A stretch of 64,000 nt of DNA from contig JAUFSD010000021.1 of the NCBI GenBank assembly GCA_033030425.1, positions 1,178,001 to 1,242,000 on the forward strand. The letters run 5' to 3'. The notes under the pieces were generated by a model. It searched no databases, was not told the DNA's origin, and saw nothing but the letters and a program-made list of their open reading frames with translations. Shown here in pieces: positions 1-10,761 of this stretch. Source of the DNA: Verpa conica (lineage: Eukaryota > Ascomycota > Pezizomycetes > Pezizales > Morchellaceae). Made by a program: the position numbers and the translations under genes. Every line of letters begins with the position of its first letter. Position 1 is the stretch's first letter.

Positions 1-2428
1 ATGAGGATACCGCCGAGGATTTCTCCTGGCATGATCAGCTCACTCCCGACCGGACACGGCGGATAGTCAGGATCGAGAAGGTTGCCGAGACTGCCCTGCA
101 AAAGTGCTGCTCAGAGCTTCCGGAAGACACAAATGATCTATCCATGCTTGGCCCTGAGATCTTTAATAAATGGGCTATCGAGTTCTCCGCCATCATAAAG
201 GCTGCTCTAAATGATCCGAATGTGGCTGGTTTTAAATCTGTGGTGTGCTACCGCACTGGTCTCGACATCTCCCCCGAAGAGCCTGTGGCTGGTCCGTTAA
301 TGGATGCTTTTGCCGCCGTTCTGCGAAGAGCTAGAGCAAGCAATGGGTATAAGATCAGGGAGAAGGTTTTTAATGACTTCTTGGTCCGTGAAATTTCAAG
401 GTTCATCGGCGAGCATCAAGAAAAGAAGCCACTACAGTTTCATACTGGTCTTGGTGATAATGATCTCAATCTTCTCAAGGCTAATCCTGCGTAACTCATC
501 CCACATCCTCACTTAGTTCCTAGCATTTGTTAATCAGAAATTAGTCATCTACAATCATTTATCAAGGCCAACCCAGAGGTACCGGTGGTGCTCCTCCACT
601 CCTCCTATCCATACACTCGCGAGGCTGGCTACCTTGCAACTGTCTATAAGAACGTCTACCTTGATTTTGGCTTGGTTTTCCCCATGCTTTCACAAGACGG
701 ACAGAAGAGTGTCATAAAGCAGCTCTTGGAATTGACGCCCACAAATAAATTGCTGTGGAGTACCGATGGGCACTGGTTCCCGGAGACATATTCTCTAGCG
801 AATGCACAGATGAGGGAAGTGCTGAGCGAGGTGAGTACTACTGCACTTATCACTTGGACTGCTCTTTCTCACAAAATACATAGGTCCTGGTGAAACGTGT
901 GACAAAAGGTCAAATGACCTTGGATCACGCTGTAGACCTCACAAAAAAACTACTCTTTGATAATTCGAATAAGCTTTATAAACTCAACCTAATACCTAAA
1001 TTCTCTGACGGATCATACCCTCCATTGGCCGTCGACTCGATAGCATACGCACACCCAGAAGTTAATTTCTTGAATCAGTTTCTTTCGAAAAACCCTCAAG
1101 TCAAGATCTTCCGGCTACAATGGCTCGATTATACTACTACCCTGCGTCTTCGTTTGGTAACCGTCACACAGATGAAGAAGATGGTTGAGAAAAAGTCGTA
1201 TCTGGCAATTACAGCTGGTGCTATGTCGCTCCTACAAAATGATATGGTAACCGGTGACTTTAGTCATTATGGAGAATGCTTGCTTGTCCCAGATTGGACA
1301 AGCTTGCGCTCCTGTGAGGGATATTCTCCAGGCCATGCAAGTGTAATGTGCTTTCTCCGTGACCCAGATGATGCGGAGAAGGAGCTGGGTATATGCCCTC
1401 GGACGGTCCTATCAAGAGCTGTAAAAAAGGCAAAGGAGGACCACGATGTACAGTTTTTGGTGGGTATTGAATCCGAGGTTGTGTTTCTTCACCGCAATAA
1501 GAAGGAATCCGAGGGGCTGAATCCAATCTCAAATGTTCATGCATGGAGTACTTCACGTTCTCTCTTGAATAAGAGTATGGATATCCTCTCGGAGTGTGTC
1601 GAAGCTCTAGAGGGTAGTGGGGTTGAAGTTTTATTATTTCATCCAGAGAGTGCAGACGGTCAATATGAAATTGTCACTGGCCCACTTTCTCCGCTGGCGA
1701 GCATTGACACACTATGTCATACACGGGAAACAATCGTGAGTATTTGCTCAAAATACGATGTTCGGGCTTCGTTTTACCCAAAGCCATACCCCGATGGCGC
1801 AGGAACAGCTGCGCATGCTCATATTTCAATATCCCCACCGACTGAGGAGAATGGGGAGTACTTCTTCGGTGGTATTTTAGATAGCATGAGGGCTGTTTGT
1901 GCCCTAACAATGCCAAACGTCGCAAGCTATGATAGAATCGTCGAAGGCGCTTGGGCAGGTGGAACGTGGGTCGCTTGGGGTGACAAGAATAAGGAAGTTC
2001 CACTTAGGAGGTGTTCAAAGAAGGATGCACACTGGGAGGTCAAGTGTGTAGATGGTATAGCTAATTTGTACTTGGCAATAGCTGGTATTATCGCGGCAGG
2101 ATGCTTGGGACTGACTGCAAAAACTAAACTACCCGGGACTGGTGCGATTGGTAAGATTAATATACCGTCTTAAAGTGGCTAAACTAACAAATAGATAGGT
2201 ATCCCAGGTAAAATGACATCGCGTGAGAGAACAAGCCTAGGGATTGTTAAGGAAATACCGAAAGATCTCGGCGAAGCACTCGAATCGTTGAAAGAACACA
2301 GGGAGCTGAGAGAGTGGATCGGACAAGAGGCGATTGAAAAATATCTCATCCTCAAGAAGACAGAGAAGGCATTTTTAGAAGGGTTACCAGAAGACAAGAG
2401 AAAGAACTGGCTATTGGAGCGGTATTAG
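1..2428 (+). CDS. fluG: FluG-like protein: amidohydrolase + glutamine synthetase fusion (5' end outside window)
   Basis: The frame is open from base 3 and no start is visible, so the gene begins upstream. Splicing at GT/AG pairs gives exons <1-490, 545-830, 884-2150 and 2199-2428, all in frame. The first two exons carry the C-terminal half of an amidohydrolase-2 domain (QFHTGLGDND, then LLHSSYPYTREAGYL and WSTDGHW). Exon 3 is a glutamine-synthetase-type catalytic domain with the glutamate/ATP region GTAAHAHISIS, followed by the arginine-rich motif area GDKNKEVPLRR. Exon 4 is a charged tail. This fusion is characteristic of fungal FluG, known in Aspergillus as a regulator of conidiation thought to make a diffusible signal. 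The GS domain is not expected to be the housekeeping enzyme. Introns are 48-54 bp. Nothing appears broken in the visible part. Confidence 0.88.
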
Positions 2429-3690
2429 ATTATAGTACTCTATGTATTTCATAGGTTTTGGAGGGTGAGAGGAAAATCCGCTAAATAGTATAAGAGTGAA
2501 TCTTCTGTCTATTGTTTATATACTTCAACATACTAGAGTGATATCTACGGGTAGATGTTTTAATTTATGGTCACATTTCGGGGTGGATATCTAACTCTCG
2601 ACTATCATTCTAACCTTGCTATCTATGTGGGGGCCTCTTAAGCTTAATCAAAGAAAGAAGGAAATAGACATCAATATGGGGGTGGAGTATGTCTCGGCTC
2701 TAGGATATTTTATGGGAAGGGAGTTGTGGTTGAAGTAGTAAAATTATAGTTCACACTTGAGATCTTGTAATAATTCTTTTGATAAAGTTATTTCATTCGT
2801 GGAGAAACTCAGGTAGATCTGATCTACGTCATTTATGACTAATCAACACAATTGGCTATAAGGTTTAGTTAGCAATTACGCCATCGTGCATGTAGAGGCT
2901 TAAATAAAGTGCGGCTCTGCGGGAAACGTTTATCAAGGTTAGGGTTACAATTGATATATCCTACAATAATTATCGTATAGCCTGTCCTTTTTTCCGTAGT
3001 GGTCGGATTCATGGGGCTACGTTTAACTTTATTCTTTTATATATAATGCGTATTTTATAAGAGCTCTACTGTACCAAATAAATACAAAACCTTAGATAAC
3101 TATAGAATCAATACCTTATATGAGAATAATCGCCTTGTAAGAATACGCACTCCCGACTAAACAGGGATTACGTTGTGCGTGGTGAGTCCTTTCTATAATG
3201 ATATAACAATACTCGAATTTCATATCCTTATAGGGGCCACCTCGCTGTACACAAAAGCTCACCAAACCCTAAGGATGCGTCCTCTAATTTTGTTCTGGGC
3301 AAGCTTCTGCCCTCTATCCCTGTCCGACTCAGGCGTCTAGTTCTTGATAGCAAAACCTCTTATCAAGAATTTCTCGACCCACCCAACGACCGCCTGTTGA
3401 AGCAGAATACCACGTTAGCTACTAGGAAGGCTTCCAAGGCGCAAAATATAACAAAATATATTTACAGAGTATGGGCTCGATATGCTGTAGGCGTGCACAA
3501 GTGAATATTTTGTTATTCAGAAGTTGATTTTTAGCTCTCTTATAATAGAATTGATGGTCTATAAAACTAGGCCAAAGAATCTGCTATAAATCCCATAATT
3601 CATTTATTGCCATCGTGTATCCCTAACCAACACCCCCAGCCATCTGTAATCTCAGGTAGATGTACATACATGAATACCCAGTCACTAAAG
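2429..3690. other. Intergenic, no gene recognised
   Basis: AT-rich spacer between convergent genes. No ORF with recognisable protein features, RNA gene or clear repeat was seen. It presumably holds the 3' ends of both neighbours. Confidence 0.6.
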
Positions 3691-5032
3691 CTAAGCAAGT
3701 GCAATAAACGAGGCCCCTGCAGAGTAGAGTATAGTATCATCCCAGCCATCAAGATGCCACGTCATTCCGGTAGCTGTAATGTCTGAAGCCTTCAACGAGA
3801 TTCGGAAGTTGTGCTTCGAGCTTATATCAAACCTATTGACTGCCATGATGACGCGAGGGGGGGTGACGAATTTACTGGGATAACTGAACCCCATATATCC
3901 ACTTGTCTTAGGAGGAGAGGATCCGCCGGAGCGGAGATCAGATGTACCAAAACTCCCGATGAAGACACCCTCTTTCTTCGAAGTACAGGCAACCCATGAC
4001 GCAGAAACTTGATATTGTATCGTATCACCCCAGCTTTCAATATGGATTTTGAAGCCCGTCGTTATTACATCGGTTGCGTATGTATGCAAACGTGCGTCCT
4101 TTGTGTTATTGAGACTAAGCTTATTGATCCAGACAACGACCTGCGGTGGTACCAGGTACGGCCGTGAAAACCCGATCTGATGTGTTGTCTTAAGTTGTGG
4201 TTTAATGGCCGGGTGGTCATCCAAGGTGTCGAAAACTCCGCATTGGAAATCTGGATCATTGGGCTCTACTTCAAGCCATGTGTAGCCAGCACTAAAAACC
4301 TTGCTGCCGTACCAAGTTTCAATACTGAGCTGGAAGCTGTCTGTCTGTACATTCTTGGACACTGCTTTCAAGCGGGTCATGTCATCTTTTGAACTGTGTA
4401 GCGAGGTGAGCCCAAGAGATAGGCCTGGGGGTTCGGAATATGACTTAGAGAAGGAGATGGCCTTTGAGGTCACCGTACAAGGGTTGTCGCTAGATCGTAC
4501 TTCGCTGGTATGAAAGCTCCCGATGGCTGGATTGTTGATGGGAGCTGGTAGAGCTACTATTTCCGGTTCTACAGGCTCTGCTTTAGACTCGGCATTTAAA
4601 ACCTTGAGCCTCTTTATCTCTTGAAGTGTGTTAGGGCTCCGGTCATGATGCTGCGCACGCTCCTGCTCGAGAATCTCTGTAAACGCATGATTTAACTAAG
4701 CTGAGTTACTAGCCTTTCTTCTATTTAGGCACAGTAGCGGGGTGGAGGTGAGTTCATCGCTGCTTACATTGCTTACAAGACGTTCAAACACGTGCTGGGG
4801 CGCGTTCGGTAGATATTGAAGGCTAGTGTAAAAGTCTAAAGAAGAGTGGAGTTGGATTTAGCGACGGAGGTATAAGAGAAGCGGTGGAAAGTACAAGAGC
4901 TCGAGGAGGGGAAAACGGAGAATCCAGACCTTTGAAGTAGTAGACGAGCTGTGAAGCAGTTAGAAAAGATCCCTCCGCAAGGTATCGGACGGGGGTATAC
5001 GGTGGAGGCGGAAGTGGGAATTGGTTAACCAT
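3691..5032 (-). CDS. H-type lectin repeat protein (three domains)
   Basis: The main exon is 3691-4676, with an intron acceptor TTTACAG just upstream on the minus strand. Reading through it gives a coiled, Glu/Arg-rich lead-in followed by three consecutive copies of an H-type lectin-like unit. Each unit has a G-x-F start, a PP-hydrophobic strand such as PPQVVVWINKL or PPRVIMAVNRF, and a W-x-D-T/S-x-x-x-x-A-G/S-x-x-W/F end (for example SWGDTIQYQVSASW and GWDDTILYSAGASF). The family binds N-acetylgalactosamine in animals; in fungi it occurs as cytoplasmic or secreted repeat proteins of unknown ligand. No signal peptide is seen in the main exon. Upstream exons are uncertain: an ATG at 5032 and a short exon near 4770-4830 (acceptor TTCTTTAG) are plausible but were not joined with certainty. 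Alternative: the protein may start inside the large exon. Confidence 0.72.
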
Positions 5033-5761
5033 GGCTGTATGTATTCGTGAGGGTTTTGTAGGTTGAGTAATGAAAGAAAGAGAGGGAGGTTATCTCCGAT
5101 CAGGCATCCAATGTACCATTTCAGGTATAGCGCCGATTATCAAACAACCCTAACCCAAATTATCCCCAAATCAGTTTTATCAAGTAAAATCACAAAGTAT
5201 GGCGTAGATGTAGCTAATAGCACGATAACAAATGTATAAGAGAAGTAGGGGAAGCCTCAGGCGGGTAGTCAAGTACTATATCAGGATAGATAAGCCCTAT
5301 TGGAAGAGTACTAATATTAGGTCGTACTTCTATCAAGTACATAGCGACCAGGCGAGGATATCTAACTAATTACGTAGTCCCTGAATTTAAGTGTCTTGGC
5401 TGTTGTGTGCGTACTAAGGGCATTGACGGGGATTCATTGCCTATTCTAAGTACTAATGATGTAAATAAAAAAATATTAGGATCAAGTATGATATCGAGTG
5501 AGATATTGTGTTCGAGTGACTAACCATGATTATAAAACCACTAAATAGCTAAACCTTAACCCAAACCCTGATCAAGCAATTTATAGCCGAAATAATACCA
5601 AAAAGACTTTAAAAGTAAACAAGGCTACTTACATTAATCTCCAAGATTAAGTAGTACTTAAGGGGATATCTATTACCAAGGAGAGAAAATAATTATGCGA
5701 ATGTTTTGGGACACCTTCCATAAGCTTATCACTTGTCGAATCTATTACCAAAACAATCCCT
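5033..5761. other. Intergenic, no gene recognised
   Basis: AT-rich spacer. Lies upstream of the lectin gene and downstream of the HeLo gene. No RNA gene or repeat noted. Confidence 0.55.
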
Positions 5762-7315
5762 TCAGCTCATCACAGAACGCATCTCATCCAAACTCAACCA
5801 AATCTCTTGAATAAATGCTGCCGTGGGAACTTCTTGTTTCTCTTCAATATTCAAACAGAATAGTACTAAATCTGCATACCCATCTCCCATCATTACTGCT
5901 ACACCCTTCTCCTTTGACGTCGGCTCATGAACCCCACTCATCAGCTTCACCAAAGTCTCTTTAAATTGCTCCCCAGTTTTACCCTTGAAGAGTTCTTGCC
6001 GCCTTTGGAATGGCATAAATCCATTAGACCCCCAAAGGCCCAACTCGAGCAAAACGACGCCTAGGGAGTAAATATCATGAGCCATATTGTACTCACTATT
6101 CCTCTCAAGGAACTGGCGCTTCGGGTGTCTGTAGATGTTCAAGTGCCATTCCGCGTCGCTCCGACGATCTGATGCTGTCTTGATATTGCGAGCGTACTCA
6201 AAACCGGCAAGAAATGGGCTAGGGAGTGTATACGGGAAGCGACGTGACTCTTCGATTGACGGGTCTTCAAGGAAAAGGATGTTGTCAGGACGGATACTCT
6301 TGTGGACCCAGCCGACAAGATGGACGTATAGAACCGCTTTTGCTAGATCGCAAGCGAAGCGGAGTCGGTGGCTTAGTGAGAAGCGAGGAACTCTGTTAAA
6401 TAGGTCACGTAGGGAAAGGACTTTCCGCTGACCGTTTGGGTCCATATACCATCCTAAGCTCGGTGGGATCTCGTATATGAGTCCGAATCTGTACGTTTTG
6501 ACTTCGTGGAAGTAGCCGCAGCACTTGAGGATACAGGTTTGGCTGGGGTCAGAGTGGTATAGAATTTTTGCGAGCTCGAGTACTCCGTTTCCGATTTCGT
6601 CTATCTCTTGTTCTGAAAGGTTCGGAGAGTAAGCTTTATAAATATATTCGACGATGACTGGTGTTGACTGGTTGTCTTTGCTATGATCCGCACACATCCG
6701 GCGGGAGGCTTCTCCGGTAATAGAAAGCTCCTCAGTTGGTATGAAAAGCTCATGTGAATTAACGTCTCGTAGGGCCAACCGTGTGAAAAGTTCAAGAACA
6801 CTACTAGCGCGATCTTCAGGCGTGCCTCTCCCGAGAAAAGGTGCTTTTTGAGCCTTGACCTCCGCATCGATCGCCGAGTAAAATAGGTGGACACGGTTCA
6901 GCCAGTCCTTCAAGCTAGACTCCAACCGCTCGAGATCTCTCTTCCGCCAGAGAGCCCATGCACTTTTGACCCCAAAACCTATAGCGTCTCCAGTACCAGG
7001 TCTCGAAGTACCAGCAAGCTTATCAATTCTAGATCTAAAGCGTTTCTCTAGCAACCCCAGGTGTGCTTCGATATCAGAATGTAATTTCTGATCCTCATCG
7101 GAAAAATTGAGGCCTTTTGCGGAGCTACTAAGGTCTGTTAGAATGCCCGAGAAACGTCTTAGTGTCCGGGCATCGGCTTCGAGATTGAGTGATAGCTGTG
7201 GGACGTCGTTGTCAAAGTTGCGGTAATCTTGGATGAAGACGGTAACCTTTTCGAGCCCTTCGATCACCGCGTGCATGGTGCCAATAAGGCCGACGATCTC
7301 GAAGCCGGATGCCAT
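5762..7315 (-). CDS. HeLo-like domain / pseudokinase fusion protein
   Basis: Uninterrupted 517-codon ORF with an ATG start. Residues 1 to about 190 resemble the fungal HeLo / HeLo-like (prion-inhibition and propagation) domain: hydrophobic start FEIVGLIGTMHAVIEGL, then FIQDYRNFDNDVPQLSLNLE and helices rich in Leu and Arg. Residues about 225-510 fold like a protein kinase: a hinge-like segment FGLIYEIPP, catalytic-loop position HKSIRPDNILF near residue 333, LAGFEYARN in place of DFG near 368, and HDIYSLGVVLLELGLW as helix F. The catalytic Asp of HRD is Ser and the DFG Asp is absent, so phosphotransfer is unlikely. HeLo domains in HET-S and related proteins form membrane-active helical bundles that trigger cell death, and a pseudokinase as sensor recalls plant and animal MLKL. 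That role is inference. No transmembrane signal or prion-forming repeat was seen. Confidence 0.78.
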   Translation of the reverse strand: MASGFEIVGLIGTMHAVIEGLEKVTVFIQDYRNFDNDVPQLSLNLEADARTLRRFSGILTDLSSSAKGLNFSDEDQKLHSDIEAHLGLLEKRFRSRIDKLAGTSRPGTGDAIGFGVKSAWALWRKRDLERLESSLKDWLNRVHLFYSAIDAEVKAQKAPFLGRGTPEDRASSVLELFTRLALRDVNSHELFIPTEELSITGEASRRMCADHSKDNQSTPVIVEYIYKAYSPNLSEQEIDEIGNGVLELAKILYHSDPSQTCILKCCGYFHEVKTYRFGLIYEIPPSLGWYMDPNGQRKVLSLRDLFNRVPRFSLSHRLRFACDLAKAVLYVHLVGWVHKSIRPDNILFLEDPSIEESRRFPYTLPSPFLAGFEYARNIKTASDRRSDAEWHLNIYRHPKRQFLERNSEYNMAHDIYSLGVVLLELGLWGSNGFMPFQRRQELFKGKTGEQFKETLVKLMSGVHEPTSKEKGVAVMMGDGYADLVLFCLNIEEKQEVPTAAFIQEIWLSLDEMRSVMS

Positions 7316-7935
7316 GGTGTCTGTGTTTGATATGGTTCGGGAAGTTGAGAAGCCGAATGAGGCTGTAGATAAAGATAAGTGTAATCCATCCCCGCTTCTT
7401 GGCGGGGAAAACCCCCATGTACGACCGGTTCAAATAAGCAAAGCGAAAGATCCAGATACGTGAGCGGGGAATAATATGAATCATCAAATTAGTAGTGTAT
7501 GTAATCTTCTCAAATACTGAATAGATTTAGGGTCCCTATTCATGGCCCAGCTAGGACCTATATTATAAAACTCTTATAATTCAAATATTTTCACGCAAAC
7601 AATGTGGTTGGGTTGTGTTGCGGGACACGGCTTAACACGAATATTTAATTACAGCCCACGTCTAGCGCGTCCACTAACTGTATTCGGTTTATTAATAAAA
7701 ATACCACTAAGTATGGAAAGGGTCTAGCGATCTTGGCACCATACTAACCGAGATTATAGTGCTGATCTAGAACTAATTCGGGTATGGCGTTATAATAGGT
7801 CTACTAATTCTTATCTAAGAAATTGTTTTAGATGTTTTTAGGTTATTGATATGCTTAGAATGTGAAAAATAAAGATGAGATTGAAAAACGAAAAGTAAAA
7901 CACAGATACGCAATTGGAGAAACAATTCTTGACCG
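7316..7935. other. Promoter-side spacer of the HeLo gene
   Basis: Non-coding by eye. Includes the upstream region of the HeLo-pseudokinase and the 3' flank of the ankyrin gene. No repeat or RNA gene seen. Confidence 0.5.
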
Positions 7936-10197
7936 TCACATAGAAAACCATCCATCTTTGGGAGCTCCCTTCCTCCGATTTTCGGCTTCAATTGCGGTTA
8001 TGTTAATATCATATTTTCTCTTCCTCTGCTCACCTTCTTCGTTGCACAACCTAACATGCTCAGGCCAGAACTCAGGGCTCGCAGCGCTGAGTTTCCGGAA
8101 AGCCTCGGGGGTTCTTCCGGCTGTATCACAACATCCTAGATCTATGTTTTCTGCTTTTTCCAAAATCTCGATCATTGATGGATTTCCAATCCCATAAGCG
8201 ACATGTAAGGGACTAAGGCCCCTCCATCCTTTTGCGTTAACATTCGCTCCTAGCTGAAGAAGGTATTCGATGGCGAATATATTTCCGGCTAAGACCGCAT
8301 GGTGGAGAATCGTGTAGCCAACAGTATCTAGGTTCTCGAGGACCCTAGAAATATCTGCTTTGGCGAACAGTGGTAGATACTTGGAAGAGGTATCTATCCC
8401 ATCGGTAATGATCTTGTGAATTATTGTATGGGAGAATTGGTCCCCCCTCGAGATTAGCGCCGGAAGGAGTTGGCGCTGTTCTGCGGCCTTGAAAAGGCAT
8501 TCGGTAATTTCCGTGTGGCGGTCCCTTATCGCGATATCAAGACACGTCCACCCTCGATTATCGGTAGCAAGCAGATCTGCTCCGTGGTCTAGCAGATATT
8601 GGCAGACTTCGGCTGTGGAATAACAAACAGCCATAAATAAGGGGGTAAATCCATTCAAGTCTTTCTCGTTTACGTCGGTTCCATGCTTGATACAGAACTC
8701 AATATTCTCCATTGTTCCCTCGGTAGTAGCCCTATGAAGGCAAGAGAGGCCACGGAAATTTTTGATATGGATATTAGCATCGCAATCTTCGGCCAGATAC
8801 TGAGCTAGGGCAAGACTACCGCTGCCGGACATACAATGTAAAATTGCCGTCATACCACACCAATCCTGTGCGTTTACGTCCGCTCCATATTCTTTGACAA
8901 GTAGCTGAATCATGAACAGTTTTATGTCAAGAATATCAGGCGGTTGGAGCTCCTCAAAACTATATGTAGGAGTTCTTTTTATCACCAGCCTACGGTGATT
9001 ATAGGTTGGCATTGTGCGTGATACACATACTAAATGCAGTGCTGTCGATTGGTGGCGGTCTCGGGTTCGTAGATCAGGAAGAGCCCCGTAATGAAGAAGG
9101 ATAGCGAGGAAAAGTGGCCGTAGATTTGCAACTAGATGTATAGGTGCAAGTGACCCGGAGGAGAACTCAGTATAAATGTCTCGGGAGCAACCCAGGTCGA
9201 GAAGCGTCCAAAAGGTAATAATGTTGCTTCCTAATATAGCGGAAAATATTGGGGGGAAATCTGGCTCGTCATCATCCGGCTCGTCATCGGGATAGGCTGT
9301 GAAATTCCCGTCGAGAAAAGAGTTTGTCGAAAATAATTCTTCGGGCATATAGGAGGTGAAGGCCTTTGCTATTATATAAAGAGTTTTTATCGGAGAGTGT
9401 TTGCAGTAACTAGCTAATTGTCGCAAGGTACGAGCGCATAAGAGACGCTTAGCGTCTGCCCCTAATTGAACCAAAGTTGTAACTGTGTCGAATCTATTCG
9501 CTCTCGCGGCCAGTACGACTGGGGAAACGCCTCCATCGTTGAGCTCGTCTATATCCATCCCAAAACTATTGACTAAAACCTGAATTAACTGATTGTTGCC
9601 ATATTCCGAGGCTGCGTGGAGCAAGTTATAGCCGTTGACCTTTGTAGTTATATATTCCTTGTTGTCACCTAGGACAGACTTGATCGAAGTGGGCTGTCCA
9701 GAAATAGCCGCAGAAAACAGTTTCCCCACCTCTGGGTCCCCACAATCTACTTCAAATATTTTCTTCATATCTTTGTACTCATACGCATACGTCCTAAAGT
9801 CCATGAAGAGGAGTTTCCCTAAGAAGGTGAAGTTGGGAGAGGCGTCAAAGAACGTTTTTGTAAATCTATCCTTGGAAGGCATTGATTCAAGTAAGTAGTC
9901 TAGCATCCATGTGCATCGCATTCTTGGTTCAACCTGCATCATCTTAGGTTCACCTATCACGGCAAACTTTCCAGCAGTGGACCCAAGCTGAGCGGCCTCG
10001 AAAGCGTATTGTAACGATTCATAACCCTCACAGAAGCCAAGGCACCCACAATATTCTAGGGCTAACAGGGATGAAATACGCCGAGGATCCCCGGTGTCTT
10101 TTGCTCTAGAATTTAGCTCCTGAAGGAAAGCAGTTCGCAATGAAGAAGGTATTTTGTCTATGTTGTCCATGTTGTCTAAGTCAATTGACTTTTTCAT
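7936..10197 (-). CDS. Ankyrin-repeat protein
   Basis: Single 753-codon ORF. The N-terminal 180 residues are helical and unassigned (Cys-rich patch near YCGCLGFCEGYE). From about residue 190 ankyrin units follow, some degenerate in the middle: GYNLLHAASEYGNNQLIQVL, GVSPVVLAARANRFDTV, GLSCLHRATTEGTMENIEF, GFTPLFMAVCYSTAEVC, GWTCLDIAIRDRHTE, GYTILHHAVLAGNIFAIEYL and GLSPLHVAYGIGN. The central stretch has an acidic run (DDEPDDDEPD). Ankyrin arrays bind other proteins; no enzymatic domain is visible here. The ATG may not be the true start: a GTGAGA donor at 10256 could join an upstream exon to codon 4 of this ORF, continuing the linker at 10198-10761 towards the kinase. See that entry. Confidence 0.8.
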   Translation of the reverse strand: MKKSIDLDNMDNIDKIPSSLRTAFLQELNSRAKDTGDPRRISSLLALEYCGCLGFCEGYESLQYAFEAAQLGSTAGKFAVIGEPKMMQVEPRMRCTWMLDYLLESMPSKDRFTKTFFDASPNFTFLGKLLFMDFRTYAYEYKDMKKIFEVDCGDPEVGKLFSAAISGQPTSIKSVLGDNKEYITTKVNGYNLLHAASEYGNNQLIQVLVNSFGMDIDELNDGGVSPVVLAARANRFDTVTTLVQLGADAKRLLCARTLRQLASYCKHSPIKTLYIIAKAFTSYMPEELFSTNSFLDGNFTAYPDDEPDDDEPDFPPIFSAILGSNIITFWTLLDLGCSRDIYTEFSSGSLAPIHLVANLRPLFLAILLHYGALPDLRTRDRHQSTALHLVCVSRTMPTYNHRRLVIKRTPTYSFEELQPPDILDIKLFMIQLLVKEYGADVNAQDWCGMTAILHCMSGSGSLALAQYLAEDCDANIHIKNFRGLSCLHRATTEGTMENIEFCIKHGTDVNEKDLNGFTPLFMAVCYSTAEVCQYLLDHGADLLATDNRGWTCLDIAIRDRHTEITECLFKAAEQRQLLPALISRGDQFSHTIIHKIITDGIDTSSKYLPLFAKADISRVLENLDTVGYTILHHAVLAGNIFAIEYLLQLGANVNAKGWRGLSPLHVAYGIGNPSMIEILEKAENIDLGCCDTAGRTPEAFRKLSAASPEFWPEHVRLCNEEGEQRKRKYDINITAIEAENRRKGAPKDGWFSM

Positions 10198-10761
10198 GAA
10201 ACCAGAAATTAGCTGGCCGCTTTTAAGTTCGGAGGTTTTAAATGGATAATTCTCACCTTTCTAGTTTCGTTGAGATCAACCTGGTTAGTCCTGAAATGAA
10301 TTCTGTACTTATGCGGAGCTTCTGTGCCTGCTGCTGCTCCTCTACGATTACTGATGAATATGCCCATGTAAGAACTTCTCCCCACGTATAAAACCACCAA
10401 TGATTTTATACCTAAAGTCCCAAACTTGGATGGCACCATCATCAATCCTCGACTGGAGATGTTCCCAGTCTCCTATAACATACAAATCTCTGAATGCTCG
10501 AGATACCATACTATTAATGGTTATAACCTGACGGAAACGAAGTTCTAGAGTTGGGGCATATACCCATCTCCTAAAAGCTGGCGAAGCCCACTCATGATAT
10601 CACCGCGTTGTCGGACCTCAGGGTCATGATGCAAAAACAGGCGTATGACGTAATAAAGGGCGTACTGGCGGCATTTCCCATTAAGGTGGGTATCGTGGGG
10701 AAAACGTCCTGTAGTCTGTTTTAATATGCCGTTGAGATTAGTAACCAGGAAAAAACCCCTC
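10198..10761 (-). pseudogene. Coding linker between kinase and ankyrin ORFs, broken by frameshifts
   Basis: Three protein-like stretches follow one another in different frames. Segment 10545-10767 contains YALYYVIRLFLHHDPEVRQR. Segment 10348-10548 contains FRQVITINSMVSRAFRDLY and VIGDWEHLQ. Segment 10257-10340 contains HKYRIHFRTNQVDLNETRK and ends at a GTGAG donor. The changes of frame occur at about 10546 and 10345 with no intron long enough to explain them. This looks like the middle of a kinase-linker-ankyrin gene that has decayed, or like an assembly error. Order and strand fit a single ancestral reading from the kinase to the ankyrin repeats. Confidence 0.55.

Noticed and set aside
2905..2923. 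Short match GTGCGGCTCTGCGG to 59.9 kb
   Set aside because: Only about 18 bp with no extended similarity; not enough to call a repeat family.
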